From contig NZ_BATI01000006.1 of NCBI RefSeq assembly GCF_000467105.1, forward strand, positions 186,001-250,000: a DNA stretch of 64,000 nucleotides. The letters run 5' to 3'. This DNA comes from Aquipseudomonas alcaligenes NBRC 14159. Its GTDB lineage: Bacteria > Pseudomonadota > Gammaproteobacteria > Pseudomonadales > Pseudomonadaceae. The translations under genes were made by a program, and so were the position numbers. Below the pieces are notes generated by a model. That model worked only from the letters and a program-made list of their open reading frames with translations. It did not search any database and was not told the origin of the DNA. How positions within the stretch are numbered: the stretch's first letter is position 1; each line of letters opens with the position of its first letter. Shown piece after piece: positions 37,261 to 45,814 of the stretch.

Positions 37261-37572
37261 ATGCTGGACGTACTGCAGCTGAAGAACAAAGTGAACCAGA
37301 TGCCGCTGGAGAGCATCCGCGCCACGGTCGACGAGCTGCGCCTGGAAGGCCTGGTCACCGGCAGCAAGACGCCCTTCAGGCGCGTGCATTTCAATACCTG
37401 CTTCGCCGAGATCGAAGCGCTGCTGCAGCGTGCCGGCTATCACCGCCAGGTCGACGTGGTCGGCTACCAGGGCCAGGCCTACGCGCTGTTCGATCCCGGC
37501 CGCTGGGAGGCGGTGGAAGTGTTGCGCTGGCTCAAGGAATACGTCGAGGAGGCGCAACGCCAGCGCGTCTGA
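37261..37572 (+). CDS. Conserved hypothetical protein, 103 residues
   Basis: A soluble protein with no recognised domain: helical N-terminus (LKNKVNQMPLESIRATVDELRLEG), then an alpha/beta segment (RRVHFNTCFAEIEALLQRAGY), and a charged helical end. GAGGAG sits upstream of the ATG at good spacing. Upstream sequence (37185-37235) is AT-rich and likely carries its promoter. A perfect hairpin (37606-37630) without a T run follows. Confidence 0.7.
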   Translation: MLDVLQLKNKVNQMPLESIRATVDELRLEGLVTGSKTPFRRVHFNTCFAEIEALLQRAGYHRQVDVVGYQGQAYALFDPGRWEAVEVLRWLKEYVEEAQRQRV

Positions 37573-37779
37573 AGCGCCAGCGTTCCGAACCAAAAGCGTT
37601 CACGCCCGTGCAGGCCAGGCTCCTGCACGGTGCAGATCCACCTCCCGCCCCTGCGCCTGCCAGCGCCGCCCCCAGCCTTCACGGCAGCGCCTAAGCCACT
37701 GATTCACAAGCTATCTGCAAGCCAGCGAGGCGCATGACAGGCCCTCCGTTGCCGCCGACCACAGAGGGCGCGGAAAAAC

Positions 37780-37795
37780 TGGCAAGCCCCTTGCA
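37780..37795 (+). promoter_or_regulatory. Sigma-54 promoter of nrtABD
   Basis: TGGCAAGCCCCTTGCA: -24 GG and -12 GC separated by exactly 10 bp, both boxes near perfect. Start near 37806, about 16 nt before the leader hairpin. Confidence 0.8.
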
Positions 37796-37821
37796 AAAGC
37801 CCTGTCAGATTCCAGCGCAGC

Positions 37822-37910
37822 ACACCAACGGCGGTGAGCCGCGGATCACGGACAACGGCGTCCGTCAGAACTCCCTCCCCCATCGGGCGTTCTGGCGTAC
37901 GCCGTTTTTT
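37822..37910 (+). promoter_or_regulatory. ANTAR (NasT) leader with antiterminator and terminator before nrtA
   Basis: Two hairpins with identical hexaloops: CACC-AACGGC-GGTG (37823-37836) and ACGGAC-AACGGC-GTCCGT (37848-37865); both loops have A1 and G4. The terminator uses the loop and 3' arm of the second hairpin: ACGGCGT (37855-37861) pairs with ACGCCGT (37899-37905), extended by CAGAAC/GTTCTG, ending in T6. The two structures are therefore exclusive: NasT binding to the second hairpin would block the terminator. Confidence 0.8.
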
Positions 37911-37934
37911 ATTGCCCATGACAAGGAACACCCC

Positions 37935-39218
37935 ATGAGTGAGCGTGATTCGAAAAAACCGGTCGACAACAGCCGCCGCAATTTCCTCAAGCAGTCCATC
38001 GCCATCGCCGGCACCGTTGGCGGCATCGCCGCCCTCGGCCTGTCCGCCCCTGGCTTCCTGCGCAGCGCCGCCTACGCCGCCGGCTCCGATGCCCCGGAAA
38101 AAGCCGCGCTGAAGATCGGCTTCATTCCGCTGACCGACTGCGCCTCGGTGGTGGTCGCCGCCACCCAGGGCTTCGCCGCCAAGTACGGCCTGAGCATCAC
38201 GCCGAGCAAGGAGGCCTCCTGGGCCGGTGTGCGCGACAAGCTCAACACCGGCGAGCTGGATGCCTCGCATGTGCTCTACGGCATGATGTACGGCTCCCAG
38301 CTGGGCGTCGCCGGCCCGCAGAAGGACATGGCGGTGCTCATGGGCCTGAACCAGAACGGCCAGGCCATCACCCTCTCCAAGCAGCTCAAGGAAGCCGGCG
38401 TCACCACCGGCGAGCAGCTTGCCGCGCATATCAAAAAGGGCGGCAACCCGCTGACCTTCGCCCAGACCTTCCCCACCGGCACGCACGCCATGTGGCTTTA
38501 CTACTGGCTGGCCCACCACGGCATCAACCCCTTCACCGACGTCAAGACCATCACCGTGCCGCCGCCGCAGATGGTGGCCAACATGCGCGTTGGCAACATG
38601 GACGGCTTCTGCGTCGGCGAGCCCTGGGGCGCGCGGGCGATTCACGACAAGATCGGCTTTACCGCCGTCACCACCCAGCAGATCTGGGCCGACCACCCGG
38701 AGAAAGTGCTGGGCTGCTCGCGCGAGTTCGTCGAGCAGAACCCCAACACCGCACGCGCCCTGGTCATGGCCCTGCTCGACGCCAGCCGCTTCATCGAGGC
38801 CAGCGCGGAAAACAAGAAGGCCACTGCCAAGCTGATTTCCGGCAAGGCCTACGTCAACGCGCCGGCCGAAGTCATCGAACAGCGCTTCCTCGGCCACTAC
38901 GAGGACGGCCTGGGCAACAGCTGGCAGGACCAACACGCCATGGCCTTCTGCAAGGACGGCAGCGTGAACTTCCCCTACCACTCCGATGGCATGTGGTTCC
39001 TCACCCAGTTCAAGCGCTGGGGCCTGCTCAAGGACGATCCGGACTACGCCGCCGTGGCCGCCCAGGTCAACCAGACCAAGCTCTACAGCGAGGCGGCCAA
39101 CGCCCTCGGCCTGGCCGTACCGAGCAGCCCGCTGCGCGCCAGCACGCTGATCGACGGCAAGGTCTGGGACGGTTCCAACCCGGCCGCCTACGCCGCGTCC
39201 TTCGCGATCAAGGCCTGA
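37935..39218 (+). CDS. nrtA: Nitrate ABC transporter substrate-binding protein (NrtA/NasF type)
   Basis: A 427-residue periplasmic binding protein with a TAT signal peptide (SRRNFLKQS, then a hydrophobic stretch to AYA). The mature domain is the NrtA/CmpA fold, closely similar to NasS upstream. It delivers nitrate (or nitrite) to the permease NrtB. Called nasF in Klebsiella-type clusters. First gene of a three-gene transporter operon under the sigma-54 promoter and ANTAR leader. Confidence 0.92.
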   Translation: MSERDSKKPVDNSRRNFLKQSIAIAGTVGGIAALGLSAPGFLRSAAYAAGSDAPEKAALKIGFIPLTDCASVVVAATQGFAAKYGLSITPSKEASWAGVRDKLNTGELDASHVLYGMMYGSQLGVAGPQKDMAVLMGLNQNGQAITLSKQLKEAGVTTGEQLAAHIKKGGNPLTFAQTFPTGTHAMWLYYWLAHHGINPFTDVKTITVPPPQMVANMRVGNMDGFCVGEPWGARAIHDKIGFTAVTTQQIWADHPEKVLGCSREFVEQNPNTARALVMALLDASRFIEASAENKKATAKLISGKAYVNAPAEVIEQRFLGHYEDGLGNSWQDQHAMAFCKDGSVNFPYHSDGMWFLTQFKRWGLLKDDPDYAAVAAQVNQTKLYSEAANALGLAVPSSPLRASTLIDGKVWDGSNPAAYAASFAIKA

Positions 39219-39232
39219 GGAGGTAAGTGAGC

Positions 39233-40090
39233 ATGAATGCCCCAGTCAACGCGCCACTGCCGGTGGTCAAAGCCGCCACGTCCAGCGTGCCTCCGCGTCC
39301 GGCATCGCCGGGCGCGGAGGCGCTCGCCGCCCTGTGCAAGGCGGCCATCCCGCCACTGCTCGGCATCGCCCTGTTCATCGGCCTATGGGCCCTGGTGGCG
39401 GCGCGCAGCGAAGGCCTACCGGGGCCGCTGTCGACCTGGCACTCGGCCATCGAGCTGTTCGCCGACCCGTTCTACGACAACGGCCCCAACGACATGGGTA
39501 TCGGCTGGAACATCCTCAACTCGCTGGGCCGGGTCGGCGTCGGCTTCGGCCTGGCGGCGCTGATCGGCATTCCGCTGGGCTTTGCCATCGGCCGCTTCGC
39601 CTTCCTCGCCGGCATGCTCGCGCCGATCATCAGCCTGCTGCGCCCGGTGTCGCCACTGGCCTGGCTGCCGATCGGCCTGCTGGTGTTCGAGGCCGCCGGC
39701 CCCGCTTCGATCTGGGTGATATTCATCAGCTCGATCTGGCCGATCATCCTCAACACTGCCGCCGGCGTGGCCAGCGTGCCGCAGGACTACCTCAACGTGG
39801 CCCGCGTGCTCAAGCTGTCGGAGTTCAAGGTGCTGACGCGCATCCTGTTCCCCGCCGTGCTGCCGCACCTGATGACCGGCATCCGCCTGGCCATCGGCGT
39901 GGCCTGGCTGGTGATCGTCGCCGCGGAAATGCTCACCGGCGGCATCGGCCTGGGCTTCTGGGTGTGGGACGAGTGGAACAACCTCAACGTCGAACACATC
40001 CTCATCGCCATCATCATCGTCGGCCTGGTCGGCCTGGCCCTGGAGCAGGCGCTCCTGCTGCTGGCCAAGCGCTTCGACTACGCGAATTAA
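39233..40090 (+). CDS. nrtB: Nitrate ABC transporter permease
   Basis: A 285-residue inner-membrane permease of the NrtB/TauC type with about six membrane helices and the EAA-like loop (ARVLKLSEFKVLTRILFPAVLPHLMTGI region, Gly-Ile conserved). The ATG has AGGAGG 9 bases upstream; the GTG at 39227 is too close. nasE in the Klebsiella naming. Pairs with NrtA and the following ATPase. Confidence 0.92.
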   Translation: MNAPVNAPLPVVKAATSSVPPRPASPGAEALAALCKAAIPPLLGIALFIGLWALVAARSEGLPGPLSTWHSAIELFADPFYDNGPNDMGIGWNILNSLGRVGVGFGLAALIGIPLGFAIGRFAFLAGMLAPIISLLRPVSPLAWLPIGLLVFEAAGPASIWVIFISSIWPIILNTAAGVASVPQDYLNVARVLKLSEFKVLTRILFPAVLPHLMTGIRLAIGVAWLVIVAAEMLTGGIGLGFWVWDEWNNLNVEHILIAIIIVGLVGLALEQALLLLAKRFDYAN

Positions 40091-40100
40091 GGAGCCGTGC

Positions 40101-40892
40101 ATGGACAAGTTCGTCGAGCTGACCGCCGTCAGCAAACACTTCGACACCAAGAAGGGGCGCTTCCAGGCCCTCAGTGACGTCAACCTGAGCATCGCCAAGG
40201 GCGAGTTCGTCTCGCTGATCGGCCACTCCGGCTGCGGCAAATCCACCGTGCTCAACCTGATCGCCGGCCTGCTGGAAGCCAGCGAGGGCGGGCTGATCTG
40301 CAACGGCCGCGAGATCGACGGCCCCGGCCCGGAGCGCGCCGTAGTGTTCCAGAACCACAGCCTGCTGCCCTGGATGACCTGCTTCGGTAACGTCCACTTG
40401 GCGGTAGAACGAGTATTCGGCGGCAAGGAAAGCAAGGCGCAGCTGAAGGAACGCACCCTGCAGGCGCTCAATATGGTGGGCCTGAGCCACGCTACTCACA
40501 AGCACCCCAACGAGATCTCCGGCGGCATGAAGCAGCGCGTCGGCATCGCCCGCGCGCTGGCCATGGAGCCCAAGGTGCTGCTGATGGACGAGCCCTTTGG
40601 CGCCCTCGATGCCCTGACCCGCGCCCACCTGCAGGACGAGCTGCTGCGCATCGTCGGCCAGACCCACAGCACCGTGGTGATGGTGACCCATGACGTGGAC
40701 GAGGCAGTGCTGCTGTCGGATCGCATCGTGATGATGACCAACGGCCCGGCGGCGACCATCGGCGACATCGTCCGCGTCGAGCTGGCGCGCCCACGCGACC
40801 GCCTGGCCCTGGCCAACGACAGCCAGTACCACGAGTACCGCACGGCCGTGCTGGAGTTCCTCTACCAGCGCCAGCAACGCCCCGCGGCTTGA
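40101..40892 (+). CDS. nrtD: Nitrate ABC transporter ATP-binding protein
   Basis: A 263-residue ABC ATPase: Walker A GHSGCGKST (about 43-51), signature SGGMKQRVGIARAL (about 139), Walker B VLLMDEPFGALDALT and the switch His in VTHDVDE. No fused binding domain, so it is the NrtD/NasD type, not NrtC. It ends the uptake operon; no nitrate or nitrite reductase genes follow in this window. Confidence 0.93.
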   Translation: MDKFVELTAVSKHFDTKKGRFQALSDVNLSIAKGEFVSLIGHSGCGKSTVLNLIAGLLEASEGGLICNGREIDGPGPERAVVFQNHSLLPWMTCFGNVHLAVERVFGGKESKAQLKERTLQALNMVGLSHATHKHPNEISGGMKQRVGIARALAMEPKVLLMDEPFGALDALTRAHLQDELLRIVGQTHSTVVMVTHDVDEAVLLSDRIVMMTNGPAATIGDIVRVELARPRDRLALANDSQYHEYRTAVLEFLYQRQQRPAA

Positions 40893-40908
40893 GCACGAAG
40901 GCATGATC

Positions 40909-40934
40909 AGCCCGGCCAGGTGCCGGGCTTTTTC
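40909..40934 (+). terminator. nrtABD terminator
   Basis: Stem AGCCCGGC/GCCGGGCT followed by TTTTTC. Confidence 0.88.
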
Positions 40935-40948
40935 TCGCCGCACGGCTA

Positions 40949-41815
40949 TCAGGGCTGCGCCAAAGCCATCTCGCGCGGACTGCCTGTCGAGGTCGCCAGC
41001 CACTGACCGATGCAGTCGACCACAGACTGTGGGGCACGCAGCCAGGCGCTGTGCGGGTTCTCCTGCGGCGGGCGCGGCGAAGCCAGATAGAGCAGCTGCG
41101 GCTCGACCTGGATCAGTTCGGCCAGGCCCTGCGTGGAGGCGGGCGGGGCAAACTTGTCGCCCTCGATCTGGATGTACAGCGAGGCCACCCGGTTGCGCGC
41201 CGCCGGCGCCAGGGTCAGGTCCAGATGGCGATAATGACCAGTGAAAGCCACCCGCCCCCAGTCGCGCATCAGCGAGCGCGCCTCACGGCCACCAAAGCCA
41301 AGGCGCTGTCCGGGCAGATGACCGAGCAGGCTGGCGAGCAGCCCGAACAGCAGCGCCACACTCGGGGTCAGCAAGCGACTCGGCCCCTGCCAGTGGCGGT
41401 AGTGGATATTGCCGCAGGCCACACCGATCACCGCCACCGGGCTGTCCGGGTTGGCGGCAGCATAGAGGGTGGCGATATGGCCGCCGAGGCTGTGCCCCAG
41501 CAGCACGGGGACGGCCTGGGGAAAATGCCGTCGCGCCAGCTGCAACAGCTTGGGCAGGAATTCCTCGACCAGCTGGCGGTAGCCGTAATTGAAGCGCCAG
41601 CCAGGCCGCGGCAGACTCTCGCCCTGCCCCGGCCAGTCGGCTACCAGCACGTTGTGACCGGCCGCCACCAGGCGCTGGGCCAGGCCCGCATACTTGCGCG
41701 CCGTGACGCCCAGGGCCGGCAGGATCACCAGAGTTCTGCTCGCTTCGGGGTGCGCCGCATAAAGCGTGACCGGGCAATGGAACTTGCCACCGGCGAACTG
41801 TAGGGCATCGACCAT
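40949..41815 (-). CDS. Alpha/beta-hydrolase
   Basis: A 288-residue alpha/beta-hydrolase-fold protein. The nucleophile elbow is GHSLGG (about residue 110), with an early oxyanion region PALGVTARKY and DWPGQGES. A catalytic Asp/Glu (EGDKFAPP) and a late His (NPHSAW) complete a plausible triad. No signal peptide. Substrate unknown. ATG chosen with AGGAG 8 bases upstream; a GTG at 41824 overlaps that site. Confidence 0.85.
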   Translation of the reverse strand: MVDALQFAGGKFHCPVTLYAAHPEASRTLVILPALGVTARKYAGLAQRLVAAGHNVLVADWPGQGESLPRPGWRFNYGYRQLVEEFLPKLLQLARRHFPQAVPVLLGHSLGGHIATLYAAANPDSPVAVIGVACGNIHYRHWQGPSRLLTPSVALLFGLLASLLGHLPGQRLGFGGREARSLMRDWGRVAFTGHYRHLDLTLAPAARNRVASLYIQIEGDKFAPPASTQGLAELIQVEPQLLYLASPRPPQENPHSAWLRAPQSVVDCIGQWLATSTGSPREMALAQP

Positions 41816-41973
41816 GGCACTCACTCCTGTTGCTGTTGCGGCGAATCTAGGGCAAATGCTCTAGCAATTCCACCGCGCGCAGAGCGGACATCTCCGTCTG
41901 AAGTCCCCCGGAAAAGAGGCAAAAAAATGCCGCGATGTTCGCGGCGGGAGAGGTGAGCCAGAGTCGGCCTGTA

Positions 41974-42168
41974 TCAACCGTGATGCTCCACTTCCTGTGT
42001 GACAGGAAGATGAACGGCCGGCACGGGCAGGTCATGCAGGGCATCCAGGCGTTGCTGCAGGCGCTCGACGAACCGCCCGGCGTCCGCCTGGCTGCGGAAT
42101 GGCACAGCGCAGCCGTCCAGCCTGACGATCCAGCCACCCGGGGCCGCTTCGGTCACGCTAATGTCCAT
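41974..42168 (-). CDS. Small protein of unknown function (64 residues)
   Basis: A 64-residue soluble protein, MDISVTEAAPGGWIVRLDG..., with a beta-like start and a helical middle (QADAGRFVERLQQRLDALHD). GGGGAG precedes the ATG. No family recognised, but composition and codon use look like a real gene. Confidence 0.65.
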   Translation of the reverse strand: MDISVTEAAPGGWIVRLDGCAVPFRSQADAGRFVERLQQRLDALHDLPVPAVHLPVTQEVEHHG

Positions 42169-42405
42169 GATGTTCTCCCCTCTGGGTAATGGCCAAGGCC
42201 AGGCGAGCATAGGCCAGCGTCGTGGCCGCTCGAAAGTTCGATTTCGTCTAGGCCCATAACCGATCATGCTGAACCAGATGAAGGCATGCGCCGCTCTAAG
42301 TCGCACGTCCAGGGACCTTTTGCTGCGCCAGATTGAAGCAGCGCCAGGTTGCCGGGAGATGACAGCGGGCGCTATCGTGGGGCATTGACCTCAAAGGAGC
42401 GCCCC

Positions 42406-42573
42406 ATGCCCTGGTATGCCTGGCTGATCATTACCCTGGCCCTCGGTTCGATCCTTGGCAGCCTGCTCCTGCTGCGCGACAGCGCGCGCCGGCTACCGCT
42501 CACGGAGGAGCAGCTCAAGCGCATCCGCGAGCGCAATGCCGAGGCGGACGCGCAGGACGCCAAGGACAGCTGA
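42406..42573 (+). CDS. DUF2897-type small membrane protein
   Basis: A 55-residue protein with a single membrane helix (WYAWLIITLALGSILGSLLLL) followed by a basic/acidic cytosolic helix (RRLPLTEEQLKRIRERNAEADAQD). AAGGAG precedes the ATG. It resembles DUF2897 proteins of pseudomonads; function unknown. Confidence 0.75.
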   Translation: MPWYAWLIITLALGSILGSLLLLRDSARRLPLTEEQLKRIRERNAEADAQDAKDS

Positions 42574-42599
42574 ACCGCCCTGCCGCACAAGGACGCTGC

Positions 42600-43358
42600 A
42601 TGCCGCCGCTGTACCTGCACCTGCTGCCCATGCCTGTGCTCGGCCTGGGGCTGTACCTCGGCTACATCGATGGGCTGGGAGCGGTATGCGCCTTCTGCTA
42701 CCTGGCCTGGGTCTTTCTGGGTGAGGCCCTGCTGCCACGCTGGCTGTGGTGGAGTGGCGGTCTGCTCGGCGGTATTGCCCTCGCCGCCCACCTGCTGCCG
42801 GGCTTCCAGCCCATGCTGCTGTGGCCCGCCCGGCAGCTCAGCAGCGATGCCCCGCCCTTCACCCTGCGCCTGTCCTGGGACAAACTGCTGCTCGGTCTGA
42901 TACTGCTGGCCTGGTGGCTGTCCCGAGCAAGGCCGCTGGCACGGCACGGGAGTCTGGCGGCGCTGATCGGCGTCGCCACCCTGCTGCTGGTGCCGCTGCT
43001 GGCCATGGCCCTGGGCGTGGTGGGCTGGCAGCCGAAATGGCCGCAGCAGCTGTGGCTATGGCTGGCAGTAAACCTGGGAGTGGCGGTGCTGGCAGAGGAA
43101 CTGCTGTTCCGTGCCTGGCTGCAGCCCGTGATGGTGGCACGCCTGGGTGTGGCACCCGGGATAGCGCTGACCGCCCTGCTGTTCGGCGCTGCGCATCTGC
43201 CCTTCAGCCCACTGTTCGCCCTGGTGGCCGGCGTGGCCGGGCTGGGTTATGGCCTGGTATTCCATCTCCGCGGCCGGCTATGGCCGGCGCTGTTGCTGCA
43301 TGCTGCGGTCAATCTGACGCACTTGCTGTTGCTGAGCTACCCGCTACGTTCGGCCTGA
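42600..43358 (+). CDS. CPBP-family intramembrane metalloprotease
   Basis: A 252-residue membrane protein with about seven helices and the CPBP (CAAX protease and bacteriocin-processing) motifs: EELLFRAWLQ (EExxxR, about 163), GAAHLPFSP (first His) and LLLHAAVNLTH (second His/Asn). Members cleave membrane peptides or act in bacteriocin handling; the target is unknown. Its 3' end overlaps the next, convergent gene by 50 bp. Confidence 0.85.
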   Translation: MPPLYLHLLPMPVLGLGLYLGYIDGLGAVCAFCYLAWVFLGEALLPRWLWWSGGLLGGIALAAHLLPGFQPMLLWPARQLSSDAPPFTLRLSWDKLLLGLILLAWWLSRARPLARHGSLAALIGVATLLLVPLLAMALGVVGWQPKWPQQLWLWLAVNLGVAVLAEELLFRAWLQPVMVARLGVAPGIALTALLFGAAHLPFSPLFALVAGVAGLGYGLVFHLRGRLWPALLLHAAVNLTHLLLLSYPLRSA

Positions 43359-44124
43359 CGTCGATGCCATAGGGCGCGAAAATACGCTTCATCTCGCCAT
43401 TGTCGCGCAGCAGCTGCAGGGTATTGCGCAAGTCTTCGGCGCTGATCGGTGCCTGCGGGCTGAGGATGGCATAGTGGCGGTAGCGCTGGTCCTCCCAGTC
43501 CGACACCAGCAGCTGCTCGCGCAACTGAGGCTGCTCGCGCAGGCGCGCACCGAGCCAGGAGCGGGTGATCGGCGCCATGTCGACGCGCCCCAGCAGCACC
43601 AGCCTGAGGTTGCTCTCGTGGGAGTAGGTCAGCACCGCGTTGAAATTCTGTTCCAGCCACTTGGGATCGTTGTTGAAGCCGGCGAACCCATAGTGATAAC
43701 CGTTGAACAGCGCCATGCGCTTGTTCATCAGGTTGTCGAAATAGTGCTGGTCGCGCCCCGGCTCACGACGAGCCACCAGCACTTCGGCATCTTCCAGCCC
43801 CATGTCGATACGGGTGCCGGCAATACCCTGCCAATTCCAGTCAGGATTCTCGAAGATGGCGACATGCACGCGCCCCTGGCGAAAATCATCGAAACGGCGG
43901 TTGAGCGAGGTGGCACGCAGGCCAAAGCGATGCTGGCTCTGCACCTTGTTGAGGGCAGCGACCAGCTCACCGAGCAGGCCGCGGTGCGCATCCTGCTCGG
44001 GTTTGATCACGTAAGGCGGGAAATGCACAGCGGCGATCAGAACCTCTTCCGCAGCACCAGCAGCCGTGCTGAACAGCGCTGCCAGCAGCAGAGCGCCAAG
44101 CATTCCCTGTCGACGCCGAGACAT
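43309..44124 (-). CDS. Periplasmic solute-binding protein, copy 1
   Basis: A 271-residue exported protein (signal LLLAALFSTAAGAA) of the amino-acid binding/SBP_bac_3 fold. Shares with the next gene the strings HFPPYVIKPE, GRDQHYFDNLMNKRMALFNGYHYGFAGFN-type core and VLTYSHESNL. No transporter genes are nearby, so it may be a sensor or orphan binding protein. Ends within the coding tail of the convergent CPBP gene. Confidence 0.85.
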   Translation of the reverse strand: MSRRRQGMLGALLLAALFSTAAGAAEEVLIAAVHFPPYVIKPEQDAHRGLLGELVAALNKVQSQHRFGLRATSLNRRFDDFRQGRVHVAIFENPDWNWQGIAGTRIDMGLEDAEVLVARREPGRDQHYFDNLMNKRMALFNGYHYGFAGFNNDPKWLEQNFNAVLTYSHESNLRLVLLGRVDMAPITRSWLGARLREQPQLREQLLVSDWEDQRYRHYAILSPQAPISAEDLRNTLQLLRDNGEMKRIFAPYGIDVRPNVAGSSATASASD

Positions 44125-44200
44125 ATTGACCTCGTGGACAACTGAGCTGAGCGAAGACTAGCCCAGCGATCTAGCGGCGTAAATGGACAAAGCAACGCCC

Positions 44201-45004
44201 TCAGCGCGGCATGGGGTCGGCATGCTCGGCTACGGCATCCCCCGCCGTCCTTAAATGATAACGACTCACCAGCTCACCGAGCCGGCCGCTGTGTTGCAGG
44301 TCCTGCAGCAAGCTGGCCAGTTGCGGGGCATTCAGCGGCCCTTGCGGGCGCAGCAGGGCATGGTGGTGGTAAACCTGATCGACACGTTCGGACACCAGCA
44401 GGCGCGCGCTCTGCTGCGGGTTTTCGCTCTGGTACAGGCGCAGGTAGGAACGGGTTACCACACTGATATCGGCCCGACCGTGCAGCAGCATCAACAGGTT
44501 GCTGTCGTGGGAATAGGTAAGTACCGCGTTGAACTGCCGCCCCAGGTACTCCTGGTCGGCATTGAAACCGGCGAAACCATAGTGATAGCCGCTGTACAGG
44601 GCCATGCGCTTGTTATCCAGGCGGTCGAAGTAATGCTGGTCACGCCCCTCTTCGGCGCGCGCGACATAGACTTCGGCGTCGGTGATCTGCAGATCGAGCT
44701 TTTGCAGGGGAATGTTCTGCCAGCCCCAGTCTGGCGACTCGAACAGGATCATGTCGTAGCGCGCCTGCTGCAGATCGCGGTAGCGGCGGGTCACCGACGT
44801 CGGCACCAGATCGAAACGGTAGTCCTGCTGGGACTGGTTGAGCGCTGCCAGCAGTTCCGGGAGCAGCCCGCCGGGCGCTGTGCTCTCGGGCTTCACCACG
44901 TAAGGCGGGAAATGGTAGGCGCCAACCCGCACCCGTTGCTCGGCATGGGCCAATGGCATGCACAACACGAAAGCCAACAGCAGCAGACAATGGGAGGGGC
45001 GCAA
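44201..45004 (-). CDS. Periplasmic solute-binding protein, copy 2
   Basis: A 267-residue paralogue of the preceding gene with a signal peptide (LLLLAFVLCMPLAHA). The same core is kept (HFPPYVVKPES, GRDQHYFDRL, GYHYGFAGFN, VLTYSHDSNLLML), but overall identity is only moderate, so the duplication is old. The start is TTG with GAGGT upstream; no ATG suits. The two genes are separated by only 76 bp and may be co-transcribed. Confidence 0.82.
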   Translation of the reverse strand: MRPSHCLLLLAFVLCMPLAHAEQRVRVGAYHFPPYVVKPESTAPGGLLPELLAALNQSQQDYRFDLVPTSVTRRYRDLQQARYDMILFESPDWGWQNIPLQKLDLQITDAEVYVARAEEGRDQHYFDRLDNKRMALYSGYHYGFAGFNADQEYLGRQFNAVLTYSHDSNLLMLLHGRADISVVTRSYLRLYQSENPQQSARLLVSERVDQVYHHHALLRPQGPLNAPQLASLLQDLQHSGRLGELVSRYHLRTAGDAVAEHADPMPR

Positions 45005-45084
45005 TGCCGTGACCTCGATCGGGAAAGAGCCAGAAAATCCGGCACATCCCTGTAGCCAGCCCTGCCTGCAGCTTAGCCTATCCG

Positions 45085-45714
45085 TCAGCTTTCCTTGAAG
45101 ACCAGGGCCAGGGCCTCCTCGGCCAGCTGATCAAGCGTCATCTTGCCGCCCGGGCGGAACCAGGTGGTGGTCCAGCTCAGTGCGCCGGTCAGGAAACGCC
45201 GCAGGACGAAAGGATCGGCCTTGAAGAAGCCGGCGGCACGCGCCTCGCCGAGCACGTCGAGCCAGATCTGCTCGTAGCTGTCACGCAGGCTGAGGATATA
45301 GGCCTGGCTCTCCTCGGAGAGCGAACGCCATTCGTACACCAGCACGCCCATGGCCTCGCCGGTGCCGCCCATGATCGACTGCAGCTCGCAGCGAATCAGC
45401 CCCAGCACGCGCTCGCGCGGGCCGCGAGCCTCGTCCAGGGCGGCGCGCATCAACGCAGTGTTATAGAGGATGGTCTCCTCCATCACCGCCTTGAGGATTT
45501 CGTCCTTGCTCTTGAAGTGGTGAAAGATGCTGCCGGACTGGATACCCACGGCGCTGGCCAGGTCGCGGACCGTGGTGCGCTCGTAGCCCTTGCTGCGGAA
45601 CAGGTGGGCGGCGGTCTGCAGCAGCTTGCCGCGGGCGCTGTCCGGGTCGGTCAGCTCGCCATTGGCGACCAGCTTCTGCATCACTTTTCGGGCTTTCTGT
45701 TCGTCCAGGCTCAT
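45085..45714 (-). CDS. atuR: TetR-family repressor AtuR
   Basis: A 209-residue TetR regulator: helix-turn-helix in TTVRDLASAVGIQSGSIFHHFKSKDEIL (about 45-75), then a ligand domain. Divergent from atuA across 156 bp that holds two similar palindromes. In P. aeruginosa, AtuR represses the atu cluster by binding two inverted repeats between atuR and atuA and is released by a terpene-derived ligand. The start is the MSLDEQKARKVM ATG. Confidence 0.9.
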   Translation of the reverse strand: MSLDEQKARKVMQKLVANGELTDPDSARGKLLQTAAHLFRSKGYERTTVRDLASAVGIQSGSIFHHFKSKDEILKAVMEETILYNTALMRAALDEARGPRERVLGLIRCELQSIMGGTGEAMGVLVYEWRSLSEESQAYILSLRDSYEQIWLDVLGEARAAGFFKADPFVLRRFLTGALSWTTTWFRPGGKMTLDQLAEEALALVFKES

Positions 45715-45730
45715 CGCTCCCCCAGGTTGC

Positions 45731-45760
45731 GCTCGCGTACAGCGCTGATTGTACGCGAGC
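45731..45760. repeat. Perfect 10-bp inverted repeat in the atuR leader
   Basis: GCTCGCGTAC (45731-45740) and GTACGCGAGC (45751-45760) with a 10-base centre containing AGCGCT. It lies 16 bp upstream of the atuR start codon. It could be a third operator or an RNA hairpin near the ribosome site. Confidence 0.6.
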
Positions 45761-45769
45761 TTCATGTAT

Positions 45770-45788
45770 ACCGAGCAAGCGCTTGGGT
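45770..45788. promoter_or_regulatory. AtuR operator 1
   Basis: ACCGAGCAAGCGCTTGGGT, an imperfect palindrome centred on AAGCGCTT at 45777-45784. Confidence 0.65.
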
Positions 45789-45814
45789 AAAAAGAAGCAC
45801 ATAAAGGCTTTTCA

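Larger units (their letters stand above)
37573..37934 (+). promoter_or_regulatory. nrtABD upstream region
   Basis: Non-coding. Contains a 9-bp perfect hairpin (37606-37614/37622-37630), a sigma-54 promoter (37780-37795), and a NasT-type leader with terminator (37822-37910). The open frame through it in phase with nrtA is not used because the TAT-signal start is at 37935. Confidence 0.65.

Noticed and set aside
37605..37636. TGCACGGTGCA as an NtrC binding site for nrtABD
   Set aside because: The half-sites lack the normal spacing and the match is better explained as the end of a hairpin.
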